Shown: positions 28,053 through 37,941, counted from the stretch's first letter. The stretch is DNA of 64,000 nucleotides from Rhizobium sp. BK196 (GCF_014193255.1 NZ_JACHZB010000003.1:744001-808000), one strand, 5' to 3'. Numbers and translations: made by a program. Notes: generated from the letters alone by a model not told the origin.

Positions 28053-28643
28053 GTGCTCATCTATGTGATCAGACACGGCCAGACCGACTGGAATGCGGAG
28101 CGCCGCCTGCAGGGGCAGAAGGATATTCCGATCAACGCGATCGGACGCGAACAGGCAAGACAGAACGGGATCGCCCTTGCGGCGATCCTGGAATCTCAAG
28201 TCATGGAATTCGATTTCGTCGCAAGCCCGCTCGGGCGCACGCGGGAGACCATGGAGATCATGCGGTCAGCCATGGGGCTTGCGCCCAACGATTACCGAAC
28301 CGACGAACGTCTGGTCGAAGTCTCCTTCGGCGACTGGGAAGGCCATACGCTGAAACAGCTCAGGGCATCGCAGGCCGACCGGGTAACGGAACGCAACATC
28401 AACAAGTGGGATTTCATTCCGCCGGGCGAGGATGCGGAAAGCTACGAGATCATGTCGTGGCGAACCGGCGCATGGCTGAATTCGGTCGACCGGCCGACCG
28501 TCTGCGTCACGCACGGCGGCGTCATCAGAAGCTTGTTCAAGATCATCTCCAACCTGCCGAAGGACGTCGCCTCCGAAGGCGAAATCCCGCAGGATCGGAT
28601 TTTGAAGATCGAGACGTCGCAGAACCTGATCGGCTGGATCTAG
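28053..28643 (+). CDS. Histidine phosphatase (phosphoglycerate-mutase-like) family protein
   Basis: A 196-residue member of the histidine-phosphatase superfamily. The catalytic RHG motif is at the N-terminus (YVIRHGQTDWNAERRLQGQ), with VASPLGRTRETMEIM, VEVSFGDWEGHTLKQL and the second catalytic His in VCVTHGGVIRSLF. The substrate is not predictable; relatives include phosphoglycerate mutase, alpha-ribazole phosphatase and broad phosphatases. It starts with GTG and is probably co-transcribed with fabI. Confidence 0.9.
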   Translation: MLIYVIRHGQTDWNAERRLQGQKDIPINAIGREQARQNGIALAAILESQVMEFDFVASPLGRTRETMEIMRSAMGLAPNDYRTDERLVEVSFGDWEGHTLKQLRASQADRVTERNINKWDFIPPGEDAESYEIMSWRTGAWLNSVDRPTVCVTHGGVIRSLFKIISNLPKDVASEGEIPQDRILKIETSQNLIGWI

Positions 28644-28666
28644 GCAAATCGGCTTGCTTGACGATC

Positions 28667-28927
28667 CTACTTAACGATATCCAGATCGTTGATGACGCGC
28701 TTGCCGTCGACTTCCGTGTAGAAGATCACAACCTTGACCCCGGCTTTGAGGCCTTCGAAATCGAATTCCTCGGGCGCCTGATAGGTCTTGCCGTCATCGA
28801 GCGTCAGGACGAGATTGGTCGTGTCGACCTTCTTGATCGTCGCTTCGACATCGGCGCTCTCGGCAAAACTGCTCATCGGCGAAAGAAAATTTGCCGTGGC
28901 CAGAAGCGTAGCAATAACGAAACGCAT
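28667..28927 (-). CDS. DUF1344 domain protein, exported
   Basis: An 86-residue protein with a signal peptide (MRFVIATLLATANFLSPMSSFA) and a small mature part: EATIKKVDTTNLVLTLDDGKTYQAPEEFDFEGLKAGVKVVIFY, the DUF1344 pattern common in rhizobia. It resembles small beta-barrel periplasmic proteins; no function is assigned. It is convergent with the phosphatase gene and divergent from the large GGDEF-EAL gene. The start ATG at 28927 is preceded by GGAATT-type purines. Confidence 0.83.
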   Translation of the reverse strand: MRFVIATLLATANFLSPMSSFAESADVEATIKKVDTTNLVLTLDDGKTYQAPEEFDFEGLKAGVKVVIFYTEVDGKRVINDLDIVK

Positions 28928-29152
28928 ATCGGCAATTCCTTTGAAACGCTGCCGTTGATATCGAGTGGCCACAGATAAACTCCTGAATATGGCGAAAATT
29001 GCCCGGAAGAATGGCTTTCGGCGCCCAATTGATGAATAGGATTTTACGGATAATCAAGAGGCTCGATTAACCGTATTTTTTTCTCTGTTTACGCGATTTA
29101 GCAGGCGCGAATGCGCGCAATCGTAAATTAACCCCTGCCCCCTAAAGTCAGC

Positions 29153-32100
29153 GTGAAGGTAGGGGTGTGTGATTTGCAATTCCGGCTGAGCAACAGCAAA
29201 CAGCTGCGGCGAGTTTTGAAGAATACGCGTGTCTCGCTGCTGGTTTCCGCCCTCGTGGCCATCGTCGTTATTGCCGTCGGCTTTGCACTCGACAGTGCGA
29301 ATACTGCTGCCTATCTGCGCGAGCTGCACATCCGTACTGAAAACGAGACCAACCTGATCCGTGCCCGCGTGATGGCGCAGATCAATATGGATATTACCGC
29401 TGTCCGCGACCTTTCCAACCTGATCTCGCTCAGCACGCAGACGAACGAGGCGGAGATGGAGCGGCAGATCAACTGGCTGCTGATTCAGAACCCGCATTTC
29501 ATCAATATTGCGCTCGCGCCTGATTTCATCGTCAAATCGGTCTATCCGGCACAATCCGACAAGGACCGAATCGGCAAGGATGTGCGCGAGCGGCTGATGG
29601 AGCGCATGTCGATCAGCCGCAATGCCGGCGACCAGTCGGCACGCTTCTACGGCCCCTTCAAGACGACGGATGCAGAAAACGCCTTCGCGATCTTCTTTCC
29701 GGTTTTCGTCAAACAGAACGGCCAGCGCCGCATCTGGGGCGCGGTCGAGGTGGTCATCGACCAGAACATGTTCTACGAGGCGACGGGCCTGAAGCCCGCA
29801 CGCAACAGCGAAAACCAGGAGCGCTATCCGCATCTCGACCATCTCTCGATCGCGGTGCGCGACATCGGCATTCCGGACGAAACCGCGGCGCCCTTTTTCG
29901 GCCCTTCCAATATCTACGAGAAGGATCCGCTCCGCCGCAAAATCAGTTTCGCGGGCGGCCGGTGGGAACTGGCGGCCGTGCCGAACAGCGGCTGGAACGC
30001 CATTCCTGACAATCAGCCGGAACTGCGGCTGATCATCGTTGCTGCGGGTTGCGTGATCATCATACCGATTTTCTTCGCCACATGGCTGCTCGGTGAACGC
30101 AACCGCAACATCGCGCAGCTCGAGACCCGCGGGGGCAAGCTCCTGGAACTGTCGCAGCGCCTCAACCTGGCACTCGAATCCTCCCGGATCGGGATATGGG
30201 AGCTCCAGGAAAACGCCACCAGCCTTGTCTGGGATTCACGCGCATCCACCCTTCACGGCCTCAAAGCGATCGAAGGCAGCCAGCCACTGGATGTGTTGCT
30301 TTCGACGATCGTGCCCGAAGACCGAGAAATCGCCGAGGTTCACTTCTTCGGTTGCAGCATCGCCGGAGAAGCCTGCACCACGCAATACAGGGTCATGCGG
30401 GAAGATGGTCGCATCCGCCATCTGCGCTCCATCGGCGCCTTCTATACGGATGCCGGCGGCACGGGAAAGACGATCGGCATCGTCTGGGATGTCACGGCCG
30501 ACGTGGAACTCACCAATACGCTTCGTCTCGCCAAGGAAACGAGCGAGCTCAAGAATGCCGAGCTGGAACTCGCGCTGGCAGAACTTTCGAGCCGCGAGGC
30601 GGAGCTTGCCGAACTCTCTGGCAAGCTCGACCTGGCGCTCGATTCCTATCAATGCGGCATCTGGGAGGCAATTCTCGGCAAGCGCGGTTCGATCTGGGAC
30701 GAGCGCATGCACGAGCTCTACGGATTGAAGCAGAGCAATGCCTTCGTGACCGAAGAGGCCTGGCTCTCGCGCATTCATCCCGATGATCGCAAACTGGCGC
30801 TCGAAAGCGCCCGGCATTTCAAGCAGCTCGGAGACACGCATACGCTGGTCTGCCGCGTGCCGAACGAAAATGGCGGTCTGCGCTACGTGCGCTCCGTCGG
30901 CAAGGTGCACCGCACGCCGACCGGCGAGATGAAGATCATTGGCATCGCCTTCGATTCGACCGAGGATGCGTTGATGACGCTGCGCCTCAAGGCCGCGAAG
31001 GATGAGGCGATTACCAAGAATATCGAGCTCGAGCTCGCCAAGAGCAGGATCGAGCACAACTCCCTGCACGACCCGCTCACCTCGCTCGCCAACCGCCGCA
31101 AGCTCGATATCGCGCTGGAAAACCTTACCGATGCCGGCCGCGGTGAGCCGCAGACGTTCGCGATCCTGCATATCGATCTCGACCGGTTCAAGGAAATCAA
31201 CGATACGCTGGGACATGCCGCCGGCGATGCGATGCTGGTGCATGCTTCACGCGTGCTTTCCAGAAACCTACGCGACAGCGATGTCGTTGCGCGTATCGGC
31301 GGCGACGAGTTCGTCATCCTCTCCTTCGACGTAGGCGACAAGGAAATGGCGGAGCTCGCCGGCCGCGTCGTCGAGGAAATGCGCCAACCGATCGATTTCC
31401 AGGGCTTCTCCTGCCGCTGCGGCGTATCGATCGGGATTGCGCTGGCGAGCGGCATTCACGTCGATGCGCGCAAAGTGCTGATCAATGCCGACATCGCGCT
31501 CTATCGCGCCAAGAGCCTCGGCCGCAACCGCTTCGAATTCTTCAACCATAATCTCCAGGCCGACATCATCAACAACAAACGCACGGCCGATGAGATCCTT
31601 GCCGGCATTGACAATGGCGAGTTCACGGCCTGGTACCAGCCGCAGTTTTGTGCACGCTCGATGAAGCTGACGGGGGTCGAGGCTCTGGTGCGCTGGCGCC
31701 ACCCCTCCAGGGGTTTGCTCACGCCGGACAAATTCCTGCGCATTGCCGATGAAATCAATGTCGTGCAGACGCTCGACCGTATCGTCCTGGAGACCGCGCT
31801 GCGCGACAAGATGCGCTGGGCGGCACAGGGTGTCTTCGTACCGAAAGTCTCCGTCAACGTTTCGGCGCGGCGCCTGCATGATGGCAGCCTCGTGGAATCG
31901 TTGACCGACCTGCATATCCGCCCCGGCGAAATTTCCTTCGAACTGGTGGAATCGATCTTTCTCGACGAAAGCGAGGACGGGGTCTCGCAGAACCTCGAAC
32001 GGATCAAGGCGCTTGGTATCGATATCGAAATCGACGATTTCGGCACCGGCCACACCTCGATCGTGTCGTTGCTGAAGCTCAAGCCGAAAAGGCTCAAGAT

Positions 32101-32347
32101 CGACCGGCAGCTTGTCCAGCCGATCGTCACCTCCTCACAGGAGCGCGCGCTCGTCAGCTCGATCATCGAAATCGCCCGTTCGCTCGGCGTGGAGACGGTG
32201 GCCGAGGGCGTCGAGACGCTTGATCATGCCGAACTGCTGCGCGATCTCGGCTGCGATCTCCTGCAAGGCTATGCCTTTGCACGCCCCCTCTCCTTCGACG
32301 ATTTCGCCATCGAGGCGCGCGGAACCGCATGGCTGCTGGCATCGTAG
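29153..32347 (+). CDS. CHASE-PAS-PAS-GGDEF-EAL cyclic-di-GMP enzyme
   Basis: A 1064-residue membrane protein. A helix at residues about 25-46 (SLLVSALVAIVVIAVGFAL), a roughly 240-residue periplasmic CHASE domain and a second helix (LIIVAAGCVIIIPIFFATWLL, about 290-312) bracket a sensor. Two PAS regions follow with a coiled-coil-like linker (ELKNAELELALAELSSREAEL), then an intact GGDEF (RIGGDEFVIL) and EAL (GVEALVRWRHPSRG, LVESIFLDES, DDFGTGHTS, VAEGVETL). Both catalytic motifs are complete, so it can in principle make and break cyclic-di-GMP. The start is a GTG with another GTG just downstream; the exact one is uncertain. Confidence 0.93.
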   Translation: MKVGVCDLQFRLSNSKQLRRVLKNTRVSLLVSALVAIVVIAVGFALDSANTAAYLRELHIRTENETNLIRARVMAQINMDITAVRDLSNLISLSTQTNEAEMERQINWLLIQNPHFINIALAPDFIVKSVYPAQSDKDRIGKDVRERLMERMSISRNAGDQSARFYGPFKTTDAENAFAIFFPVFVKQNGQRRIWGAVEVVIDQNMFYEATGLKPARNSENQERYPHLDHLSIAVRDIGIPDETAAPFFGPSNIYEKDPLRRKISFAGGRWELAAVPNSGWNAIPDNQPELRLIIVAAGCVIIIPIFFATWLLGERNRNIAQLETRGGKLLELSQRLNLALESSRIGIWELQENATSLVWDSRASTLHGLKAIEGSQPLDVLLSTIVPEDREIAEVHFFGCSIAGEACTTQYRVMREDGRIRHLRSIGAFYTDAGGTGKTIGIVWDVTADVELTNTLRLAKETSELKNAELELALAELSSREAELAELSGKLDLALDSYQCGIWEAILGKRGSIWDERMHELYGLKQSNAFVTEEAWLSRIHPDDRKLALESARHFKQLGDTHTLVCRVPNENGGLRYVRSVGKVHRTPTGEMKIIGIAFDSTEDALMTLRLKAAKDEAITKNIELELAKSRIEHNSLHDPLTSLANRRKLDIALENLTDAGRGEPQTFAILHIDLDRFKEINDTLGHAAGDAMLVHASRVLSRNLRDSDVVARIGGDEFVILSFDVGDKEMAELAGRVVEEMRQPIDFQGFSCRCGVSIGIALASGIHVDARKVLINADIALYRAKSLGRNRFEFFNHNLQADIINNKRTADEILAGIDNGEFTAWYQPQFCARSMKLTGVEALVRWRHPSRGLLTPDKFLRIADEINVVQTLDRIVLETALRDKMRWAAQGVFVPKVSVNVSARRLHDGSLVESLTDLHIRPGEISFELVESIFLDESEDGVSQNLERIKALGIDIEIDDFGTGHTSIVSLLKLKPKRLKIDRQLVQPIVTSSQERALVSSIIEIARSLGVETVAEGVETLDHAELLRDLGCDLLQGYAFARPLSFDDFAIEARGTAWLLAS

Positions 32348-32516
32348 CTAAAGGCGAGCCTATCGTCGTTCGTGAATACGGAAATACCATTTCCCCGATC
32401 GCACCATCCGGCGCAAAGAAAGGCTTTTGCCTGAACTGTTTTTTGGCCTATGAGTGTCGCGCCTTTTGAGTAATGGCGCGGCCGACGACACCGGTGCGCG
32501 CATCCGGCGGGAACAC

Positions 32517-33614
32517 ATGTCGCATAATACATTCGGTCATCTCTTCCGTGTAACCACCTGGGGCGAAAGCCACGGGCCAGCACTCGGCGCCGTCGTCGAC
32601 GGCTGTCCTCCCGGGCTGCGCTTCAAGCTTGAGGACCTGCAGGTCTGGCTCGACAAGCGCAAACCCGGCCAGAGCCGTTTCGTCACCCAGCGGCGCGAAG
32701 ACGACCTAGTGAAAATTCTCTCCGGCGTAATGATGGACGCCGACGGCGAGACGATGGTCACGACGGGAACGCCGATCTCTATGCTGATCGAAAATACCGA
32801 CCAGCGCTCCAAGGATTATGGCGAGATCGCCCGGCAATATCGCCCCGGCCATGCCGACTATAGCTATGACGTGAAATACGGCATCCGCGACTATCGCGGC
32901 GGCGGCCGTTCCTCGGCGCGCGAGACGGCGGCGCGGGTTGCGGCCGGGGGCATCGCCCGGCTCGTCGTGCCCGGTGTCACCATCCGCGGCGCGCTGGTGC
33001 AGATCGGAAAGTACAAGATCAATCGCGCCAACTGGGATTGGGATCAGGTCGGGCAAAACCCGTTCTTCTCTCCCGATGCCGAGATCGTGCCGGTCTGGGA
33101 AGAATATCTCGACGGCATCCGCAAGGCCGGCTCGTCCATCGGCGCCGTCATCGAGGTGATTGCCGATGGTGTCCCGGCGGGCCTCGGCGCGCCGATCTAC
33201 AGCAAGCTCGACCAGGATATCGCTTCGCTGCTGATGTCGATCAACGCAGTCAAGGGCGTCGAGATCGGCAACGGCTTTGCGGCCGCCGAGACGAGCGGCG
33301 AAGACAATGCCGACGAGATGCGCATGGGCAATGACGGCGAGCCCATCTTCCTGTCCAACAATGCCGGCGGCATCCTTGGTGGCATTTCTACCGGCCAGCC
33401 GGTGGTCGCCCGCTTCGCCGTCAAGCCGACCTCTTCCATTCTCACCGAACGGCAGTCGATCGATGCCGACGGCAAGAATGTCGATATCCGCACCAAAGGC
33501 CGTCATGACCCTTGCGTCGGCATCCGCGCCGTGCCGATCGGCGAGGCGATGATCGCCTGCGCCATTGCCGACCACTATCTTCGCGACCGCGGCCAGACCG
33601 GCCGGCTGAAATAG
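32517..33614 (+). CDS. aroC: Chorismate synthase
   Basis: This 365-residue FMN-dependent enzyme converts 5-enolpyruvylshikimate-3-phosphate to chorismate. Family motifs: [27 protein letters not shown], the FMN-loop region [18 protein letters not shown] and [13 protein letters not shown] ... [18 protein letters not shown]. The start MSHNTFGH is the conserved one; the ATG has GGCGGGA upstream. It precedes ribB by 10 bases, an operon that links aromatic and riboflavin pathways only by position. Confidence 0.97.
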   Translation: MSHNTFGHLFRVTTWGESHGPALGAVVDGCPPGLRFKLEDLQVWLDKRKPGQSRFVTQRREDDLVKILSGVMMDADGETMVTTGTPISMLIENTDQRSKDYGEIARQYRPGHADYSYDVKYGIRDYRGGGRSSARETAARVAAGGIARLVVPGVTIRGALVQIGKYKINRANWDWDQVGQNPFFSPDAEIVPVWEEYLDGIRKAGSSIGAVIEVIADGVPAGLGAPIYSKLDQDIASLLMSINAVKGVEIGNGFAAAETSGEDNADEMRMGNDGEPIFLSNNAGGILGGISTGQPVVARFAVKPTSSILTERQSIDADGKNVDIRTKGRHDPCVGIRAVPIGEAMIACAIADHYLRDRGQTGRLK

Positions 33615-33624
33615 GAATTGTCTC

Positions 33625-34725
33625 ATGTCGTATGATCAAAAGCGCGTTGTCGATGCTATCAGGGCTTTCGAAGCCGGCGAGATCGTTGTCGTCATGGATG
33701 ACAACGATCGTGAAAACGAGGGCGACCTGATCGTCGCCGCCGTGCATGCGACCCCCGAAAAGATGGCCTTCATCGTGCGCCACACCTCAGGCATCGTCTG
33801 CGCGCCGATGCCGAGGGAAGAGGCGAAGCGCCTGAACCTCAACGCCATGGTGGCGGAAAACGATTCCGCCCATACGACCGCCTTCACCGTTTCCGTCGAC
33901 TTCAAGCACGGCACGACCACGGGCATTTCCGCCGACGACCGCACGTTGACGGTGCGCAATCTTGCCAATCCGAATGTCGGCGCGTCGGATTTCGTTCGCC
34001 CCGGCCATATCTTCCCGCTGGTCTCCCGCGAAGGCGGCGTGCTGATGCGTTCCGGCCATACGGAAGCGGCGGTCGATCTCAAGCTTGCCGGCCTCCCGCC
34101 GATCGGCGTCATCTCCGAACTCGTCAATGACGACGGCACGGTGACGCGCGGCCCGCAGGTCGTGGACTTTGCCGAACAGCACGGGCTGAAGCTTCTTTCG
34201 GTCGCCGACCTCATCGCCTATCGCCAGCGCAAGGAAACGCTGATCGAGCTCGGCTCGAGCTTCGATATCGAGACACCGTTCGGCAAGGCCAAGGCCCATA
34301 CCTACTCCCTGCCCTGGGATCCGATGCAGCATCTCGCCGTCGTCTTTGGCGATATCAGGGACGGTGTCGATATTCCGGTGCGCCTGCATCCGGAAAACGT
34401 AGCCGACGACCTCTTCGGCAAGCGCAAGCCGGTCGACTTTTATATGAAGAAGATCGCCGAAGAGGGCCGCGGCATCATCGTCTATCTGCGCGAAGGCTCT
34501 GTCGGAGTCGGCCATTACGACAATGGCCGCAAGGCGCGCGGGCAGGGCCGTGAGGCCCATGCCGAAGCACAAACGCGCGACAGTGAGTGGCTGGAGATCG
34601 GCCTCGGTGCGCAGATCCTTAGGGATCTCGGCGTCGGCTCGATCAAGCTCCTGACCAGTCGCGAGCGGCATTATGTCGGCCTGGAAGGCTTCGGGATCAA
34701 GATTTCCAGAACCGAGATCTGCTGA
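33625..34725 (+). CDS. ribB: 3,4-Dihydroxy-2-butanone 4-phosphate synthase with degenerate GTP-cyclohydrolase II domain
   Basis: A 366-residue two-domain protein. Residues 1 to about 205 are RibB, which forms the four-carbon riboflavin precursor from ribulose 5-phosphate: MDDNDRENEGDL, TSGIVCAPM, DFVRPGHIFPL and RSGHTEAAVDL are intact. The C-terminal part looks like RibA but lacks its zinc cysteines: the place of family SECLTGD...CDCG is RLHPENVADDLFGKRKPVDF. It should therefore not hydrolyse GTP. This RibBX-like variant is known in proteobacteria, and the tail's role is not settled. No FMN riboswitch is seen upstream. Confidence 0.95.
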   Translation: MSYDQKRVVDAIRAFEAGEIVVVMDDNDRENEGDLIVAAVHATPEKMAFIVRHTSGIVCAPMPREEAKRLNLNAMVAENDSAHTTAFTVSVDFKHGTTTGISADDRTLTVRNLANPNVGASDFVRPGHIFPLVSREGGVLMRSGHTEAAVDLKLAGLPPIGVISELVNDDGTVTRGPQVVDFAEQHGLKLLSVADLIAYRQRKETLIELGSSFDIETPFGKAKAHTYSLPWDPMQHLAVVFGDIRDGVDIPVRLHPENVADDLFGKRKPVDFYMKKIAEEGRGIIVYLREGSVGVGHYDNGRKARGQGREAHAEAQTRDSEWLEIGLGAQILRDLGVGSIKLLTSRERHYVGLEGFGIKISRTEIC

Positions 34726-34754
34726 CCAGCTAGCCGTCTCCCGCCGGAAAAGGA

Positions 34755-35945
34755 TTATCCTTTCCAACCGTCCAAATAGACGACTTTTTCCACACCGACG
34801 AAACGCGCCAAGCGTTCGAGCTCGGCTTCGAGCTTTTCGAGCCGCCCAGCAGATGCCTTGACGCGCGGCTCCAGCCATAGCCTTTTGACATCCAGCGTAC
34901 CCTTTTTGCGGTCGGCCTTCATGTCGATGCGGCCTATGAGCCTGTCGCCTTCCAGGAGCGGGAAGACATAATAACCATATTCGCGCTTCGGCTCCGGCAC
35001 GAAGACTTCGATGCGATAGAAGAAACCGAAAAGACGTTCTGTCCTGTTTCTGTCGCGAATCATCGGATCAAACGGGCTGAGCACCCGGATTCGCGGCGGC
35101 GCTTGGGGAAAATTATCCATCACGCCAAAAAAATCGGCGAAAGCCCATGAGGCACGCGGCTTGCCGCCAAGCGCGGATTCGATCATCACTTCGATTAGTT
35201 CATCTCTGTTTTCGGCAACCCAGGTCTTGGCTTCGTCCGGCGACAGCAGATCCCAGAAGGCGGCAATTTCGCCATGTGTCGCAAAACCCAGACGAGTGAG
35301 CGCGCTGCGGCAGGCCCAGTCGACGAATTCCTCGCGGCTCACCTCCGGCTCGCGGAATTCGGTCGGAATGACGCGCTCGACGAGATCGTAGATCTTCTGG
35401 AAGTTGGAGCGGCCTGCGATGGCGAACTTGCCGGTGCGCCAGAAATATTCGAGCGCCGTTTTGTTCGGGTGCCAGTTCCACCAGCCGCCGGAAACGTGGC
35501 CATCCGCCTTCATGTCGCGCGCCAGGATCGCGCCGTCCTTGACCACGCGATCATAGGTCTCCTCGAAGGAGGCTTCGAAACCCTCGCCGCGCCATTTGCG
35601 CCAGCGCTCGACGATTGCCTTCTCCTCGTCGAGGAACTTGTGCTTCCAGTATTTGAAGAAGGCGCTCGGCAGGATGGAGGCATCATGCGTCCAATGTTCG
35701 AAGAGCGTACCTTCCTTTTCCAAAAGTGCGGTCAGGTGTTCGCGCCGGTATGTTTGGTTGCGGGAAAAGAGGATCTGATGATGGGCGCGCTCCACCGTCT
35801 GGATGCTGTCTACCTGTACGAAGCCGAGATCGTGGATGAGGTCCAGCAGGCCGGCTTTGGTCAGCGCGCGGTTCGGCGGGGCGCTCAGGCCCTGCTTGGC
35901 GAGAAAGATACGGCGGGCATCGGAATTGGAGAGCAGATTCGTCAT
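34755..35945 (-). CDS. YcaQ/AlkX-type HTH_42 winged-helix DNA glycosylase
   Basis: A 396-residue protein of the HTH_42 family, which unhooks DNA crosslinks or removes alkylated bases. The N-terminal motif LGFVQVDSIQTVERAHHQIL contains the catalytic QxD (QVD) of the YcaQ/AlkX subgroup, rather than QxQ of AlkZ. Other family segments: LFEHWTHDASILP, GHVSGGWWNWHPNKTALEYFW, and the C-terminal FDPMIRDRNRTERLFGFFYRIEVFVPE. It is convergent with ribB. Repair role is by homology. Confidence 0.87.
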   Translation of the reverse strand: MTNLLSNSDARRIFLAKQGLSAPPNRALTKAGLLDLIHDLGFVQVDSIQTVERAHHQILFSRNQTYRREHLTALLEKEGTLFEHWTHDASILPSAFFKYWKHKFLDEEKAIVERWRKWRGEGFEASFEETYDRVVKDGAILARDMKADGHVSGGWWNWHPNKTALEYFWRTGKFAIAGRSNFQKIYDLVERVIPTEFREPEVSREEFVDWACRSALTRLGFATHGEIAAFWDLLSPDEAKTWVAENRDELIEVMIESALGGKPRASWAFADFFGVMDNFPQAPPRIRVLSPFDPMIRDRNRTERLFGFFYRIEVFVPEPKREYGYYVFPLLEGDRLIGRIDMKADRKKGTLDVKRLWLEPRVKASAGRLEKLEAELERLARFVGVEKVVYLDGWKG

Positions 35946-36071
35946 GTCGCCATCATAGCGCGGAAAATCTTCCTAGCCACCCGATACCATATTCCAACCG
36001 ATCTGATTTTGATCCTTTATCGCACAGCCGCAGCCTTATAGAAGCAGGAACTCAAACAAGGGGACCCGTAC

Positions 36072-36746
36072 TTGGATATTCGTTTCGACAGCGCAGGCGC
36101 CAGTTTCGGAGCAAGGGTCGCGGTCGAGCCGCTCACATTGTCTCTCACCGAAAACCGCCTCGGCGTCATCGGCCTCAACGGTTCGGGCAAGACGACCTTC
36201 GCACGGATGATCAATGGGCTGACCAAACCCACCACCGGCAAGGTCACCGTCAACGGGCGGGACACACGCGACGAAAAGACGGCGCTTGCCGATGTCGGCT
36301 TCATCTTCCAGTCGCCGCAGAACCAGATCATCCTGCCGATCGTCAAGGACGACATCGCTTTCGGGCTGAAGGGCCGTGGCTTTACCAAGGCGGAAATCGA
36401 TCGAAAGGTCGAGATGGTGCTCGCCCGCTTCAATGCCGGGGAACTCGCCAATCGCCGTGCGCATGAGCTTTCGGGTGGCGAGCTCCAGATCGCGGCGCTC
36501 TGCTCCGTGCTGGCGACCGGTCCCGATATCCTTATCCTCGACGAGCCGACCAATCAGCTTGACCTGCGCAACCGCGCGCTGGTGCAGAAGATCATCCACG
36601 GGCTCGAAGAAAATGTCGTCGTCATCACCCATGATCTCGAATTGATTTCAGGTTTCGAGCGGGTGCTGCTCTTCCATGAAGGCCGGCTGGCCGCCGATGC
36701 ACCGGCGGCGCAGGCGATCGCCCGCTACAGGGAGCTCGCCGCCTGA
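36072..36746 (+). CDS. bioM: Biotin transporter ATPase BioM (ECF A component)
   Basis: A 224-residue ATPase powering biotin uptake. Walker A GLNGSGKTTF, Q-loop IFQSPQNQI, signature LSGGELQIAAL, Walker B ILILDEPTNQLD and switch His VITHD are all present. Identity as BioM is given by the next two genes, bioN and bioY. The start appears to be TTG (MDIRFDSAGA) with AAGGGG about 7 bases upstream. The TGATG junction with bioN couples translation. Confidence 0.95.
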   Translation: MDIRFDSAGASFGARVAVEPLTLSLTENRLGVIGLNGSGKTTFARMINGLTKPTTGKVTVNGRDTRDEKTALADVGFIFQSPQNQIILPIVKDDIAFGLKGRGFTKAEIDRKVEMVLARFNAGELANRRAHELSGGELQIAALCSVLATGPDILILDEPTNQLDLRNRALVQKIIHGLEENVVVITHDLELISGFERVLLFHEGRLAADAPAAQAIARYRELAA

Positions 36747-37354
36747 TGCAGTCGCTCTATGTCGAAGGCGATAGTGTCCTGCACCGGCTTTCGCCGCGGG
36801 CAAAAATCTTTTCGCTCTTCCTACTCGGCTTGGTGCTGTTCATCAGCAACAATATTCCGTTGCTTGCAGTCGTCATGCTGCTGACCGTGCTCGCCTATCG
36901 CACCGTCGGCATGCCGATGAAGGAATCAGCTGCTCGGCTGAAACCGATCTTCCTGACAATCGCGTTCGTAGCGCTTATCACCCTTATTGTTAATCCGTGG
37001 CATCAAGCTTTGGCAACGTTGCTACGGCTGACCGCGCTAATGCTGTTTGCCGCTGCCGTGACGGCCACAACGACGATCGCCCAGTTCATGGACGAGATCA
37101 CGACGCTTGTGCGGCCACTGGAACGCACCGGCTGGGTGAGCGCTGACGATGTTGGCCTGGCGGTCGGCCTCGTGCTGCGTTTCGTGCCCGAGATCATTGC
37201 CCGCTACCATGCAATCAGCGAGGCGCATGCAGCGCGGGGGTTGAAACTACGACCGACCACGATCCTTACCCCGCTCATCATTCTGACGCTCAGGGATGCG
37301 GATAACGTTGCTGCGGCGATTGACGCGCGCGGCATTCGGCGGCATGTCAGTTAA
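36746..37354 (+). CDS. bioN: Biotin transporter membrane component BioN (EcfT)
   Basis: A 202-residue ECF T component with five or so membrane helices. The two Ala-Arg-Gly coupling motifs that contact the ATPase are visible in AISEAHAARGLKL and AAAIDARGIRRHV. It connects BioM with the biotin-binding BioY. The ATG overlaps the bioM stop codon and bioY follows 23 bases later. Confidence 0.95.
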   Translation: MQSLYVEGDSVLHRLSPRAKIFSLFLLGLVLFISNNIPLLAVVMLLTVLAYRTVGMPMKESAARLKPIFLTIAFVALITLIVNPWHQALATLLRLTALMLFAAAVTATTTIAQFMDEITTLVRPLERTGWVSADDVGLAVGLVLRFVPEIIARYHAISEAHAARGLKLRPTTILTPLIILTLRDADNVAAAIDARGIRRHVS

Positions 37355-37377
37355 CGTCTTGTGAACTGGAGATCACA

Positions 37378-37941
37378 ATGAGCACCCGAGACCTCGTTCT
37401 TACCGCTCTTTTCGCCGCGATCATCGTGGCCCTTGGCTTGCTGCCGCCAATCTATGTCGGCATTGTTGCAGTTCCGATCACGGCGCAATCGCTCGGCGTG
37501 ATGATGGCAGGTGTCGTCCTTGGCGCGAAACGCGGCTCGATCGCGGTGCTCATCGTGATTGCACTTGTCGCGATGAACCTGCCAGTGCTTTCGGGCGGCC
37601 GCGGTGGAATGACGGCCCTTGTCGCTCCTACGTCAGGCTTCCTGTATGGGTGGGTGGTCGCTGCTTTTGTTACAGGCTTCCTCAGCGAGCGGCTGGTCAA
37701 CGCTGGACAGTCAGGCCTCGTGCAGACGGTGAGCTTTTTCCTTGCTGCCGTCATCGGCGGCATCTTCGTGCTCTATCCATTTGGCATTGTCTTTGCGGCT
37801 ATCGTGGCCGATGTCACCTTACAGAAGGCCTTCCTCGGCAGCCTTTTCTACATCCCTGGAGACGTCATCAAGGCCTTCGTAGCGGCCCTTGTTGGCCGGG
37901 CTGTTATGGTCGGCTATCCGTTGCTGCCGGTTCGCGCTTAA
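37378..37941 (+). CDS. bioY: Biotin transporter substrate-binding component BioY
   Basis: A 187-residue integral membrane protein with six helices that binds biotin. The BioY family pattern is clear: VPITAQSLGVMMAGVVLGAKRG, GGRGGMTALVAPTSGFLYGW and the C-terminal AFLGSLFYIPGDVIKAFVAALVGRAV. Together with BioMN it makes a high-affinity biotin importer, useful to rhizobia that take up biotin from plants. GGAGA lies before the ATG. The last 4 bases overlap the opposing thioesterase gene. Confidence 0.96.
   Translation: MSTRDLVLTALFAAIIVALGLLPPIYVGIVAVPITAQSLGVMMAGVVLGAKRGSIAVLIVIALVAMNLPVLSGGRGGMTALVAPTSGFLYGWVVAAFVTGFLSERLVNAGQSGLVQTVSFFLAAVIGGIFVLYPFGIVFAAIVADVTLQKAFLGSLFYIPGDVIKAFVAALVGRAVMVGYPLLPVRA

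Noticed and set aside
33480..33624. FMN riboswitch in front of ribB
   Set aside because: Only 10 bases separate aroC from ribB and no RFN-like conserved stretch is present.
36036..36045. Possible BioR operator before bioM (TTATAGAAGC)
   Set aside because: Only 7 of 10 positions match the TTATAGATAA-type box and the second half-site is missing, so I do not call it.
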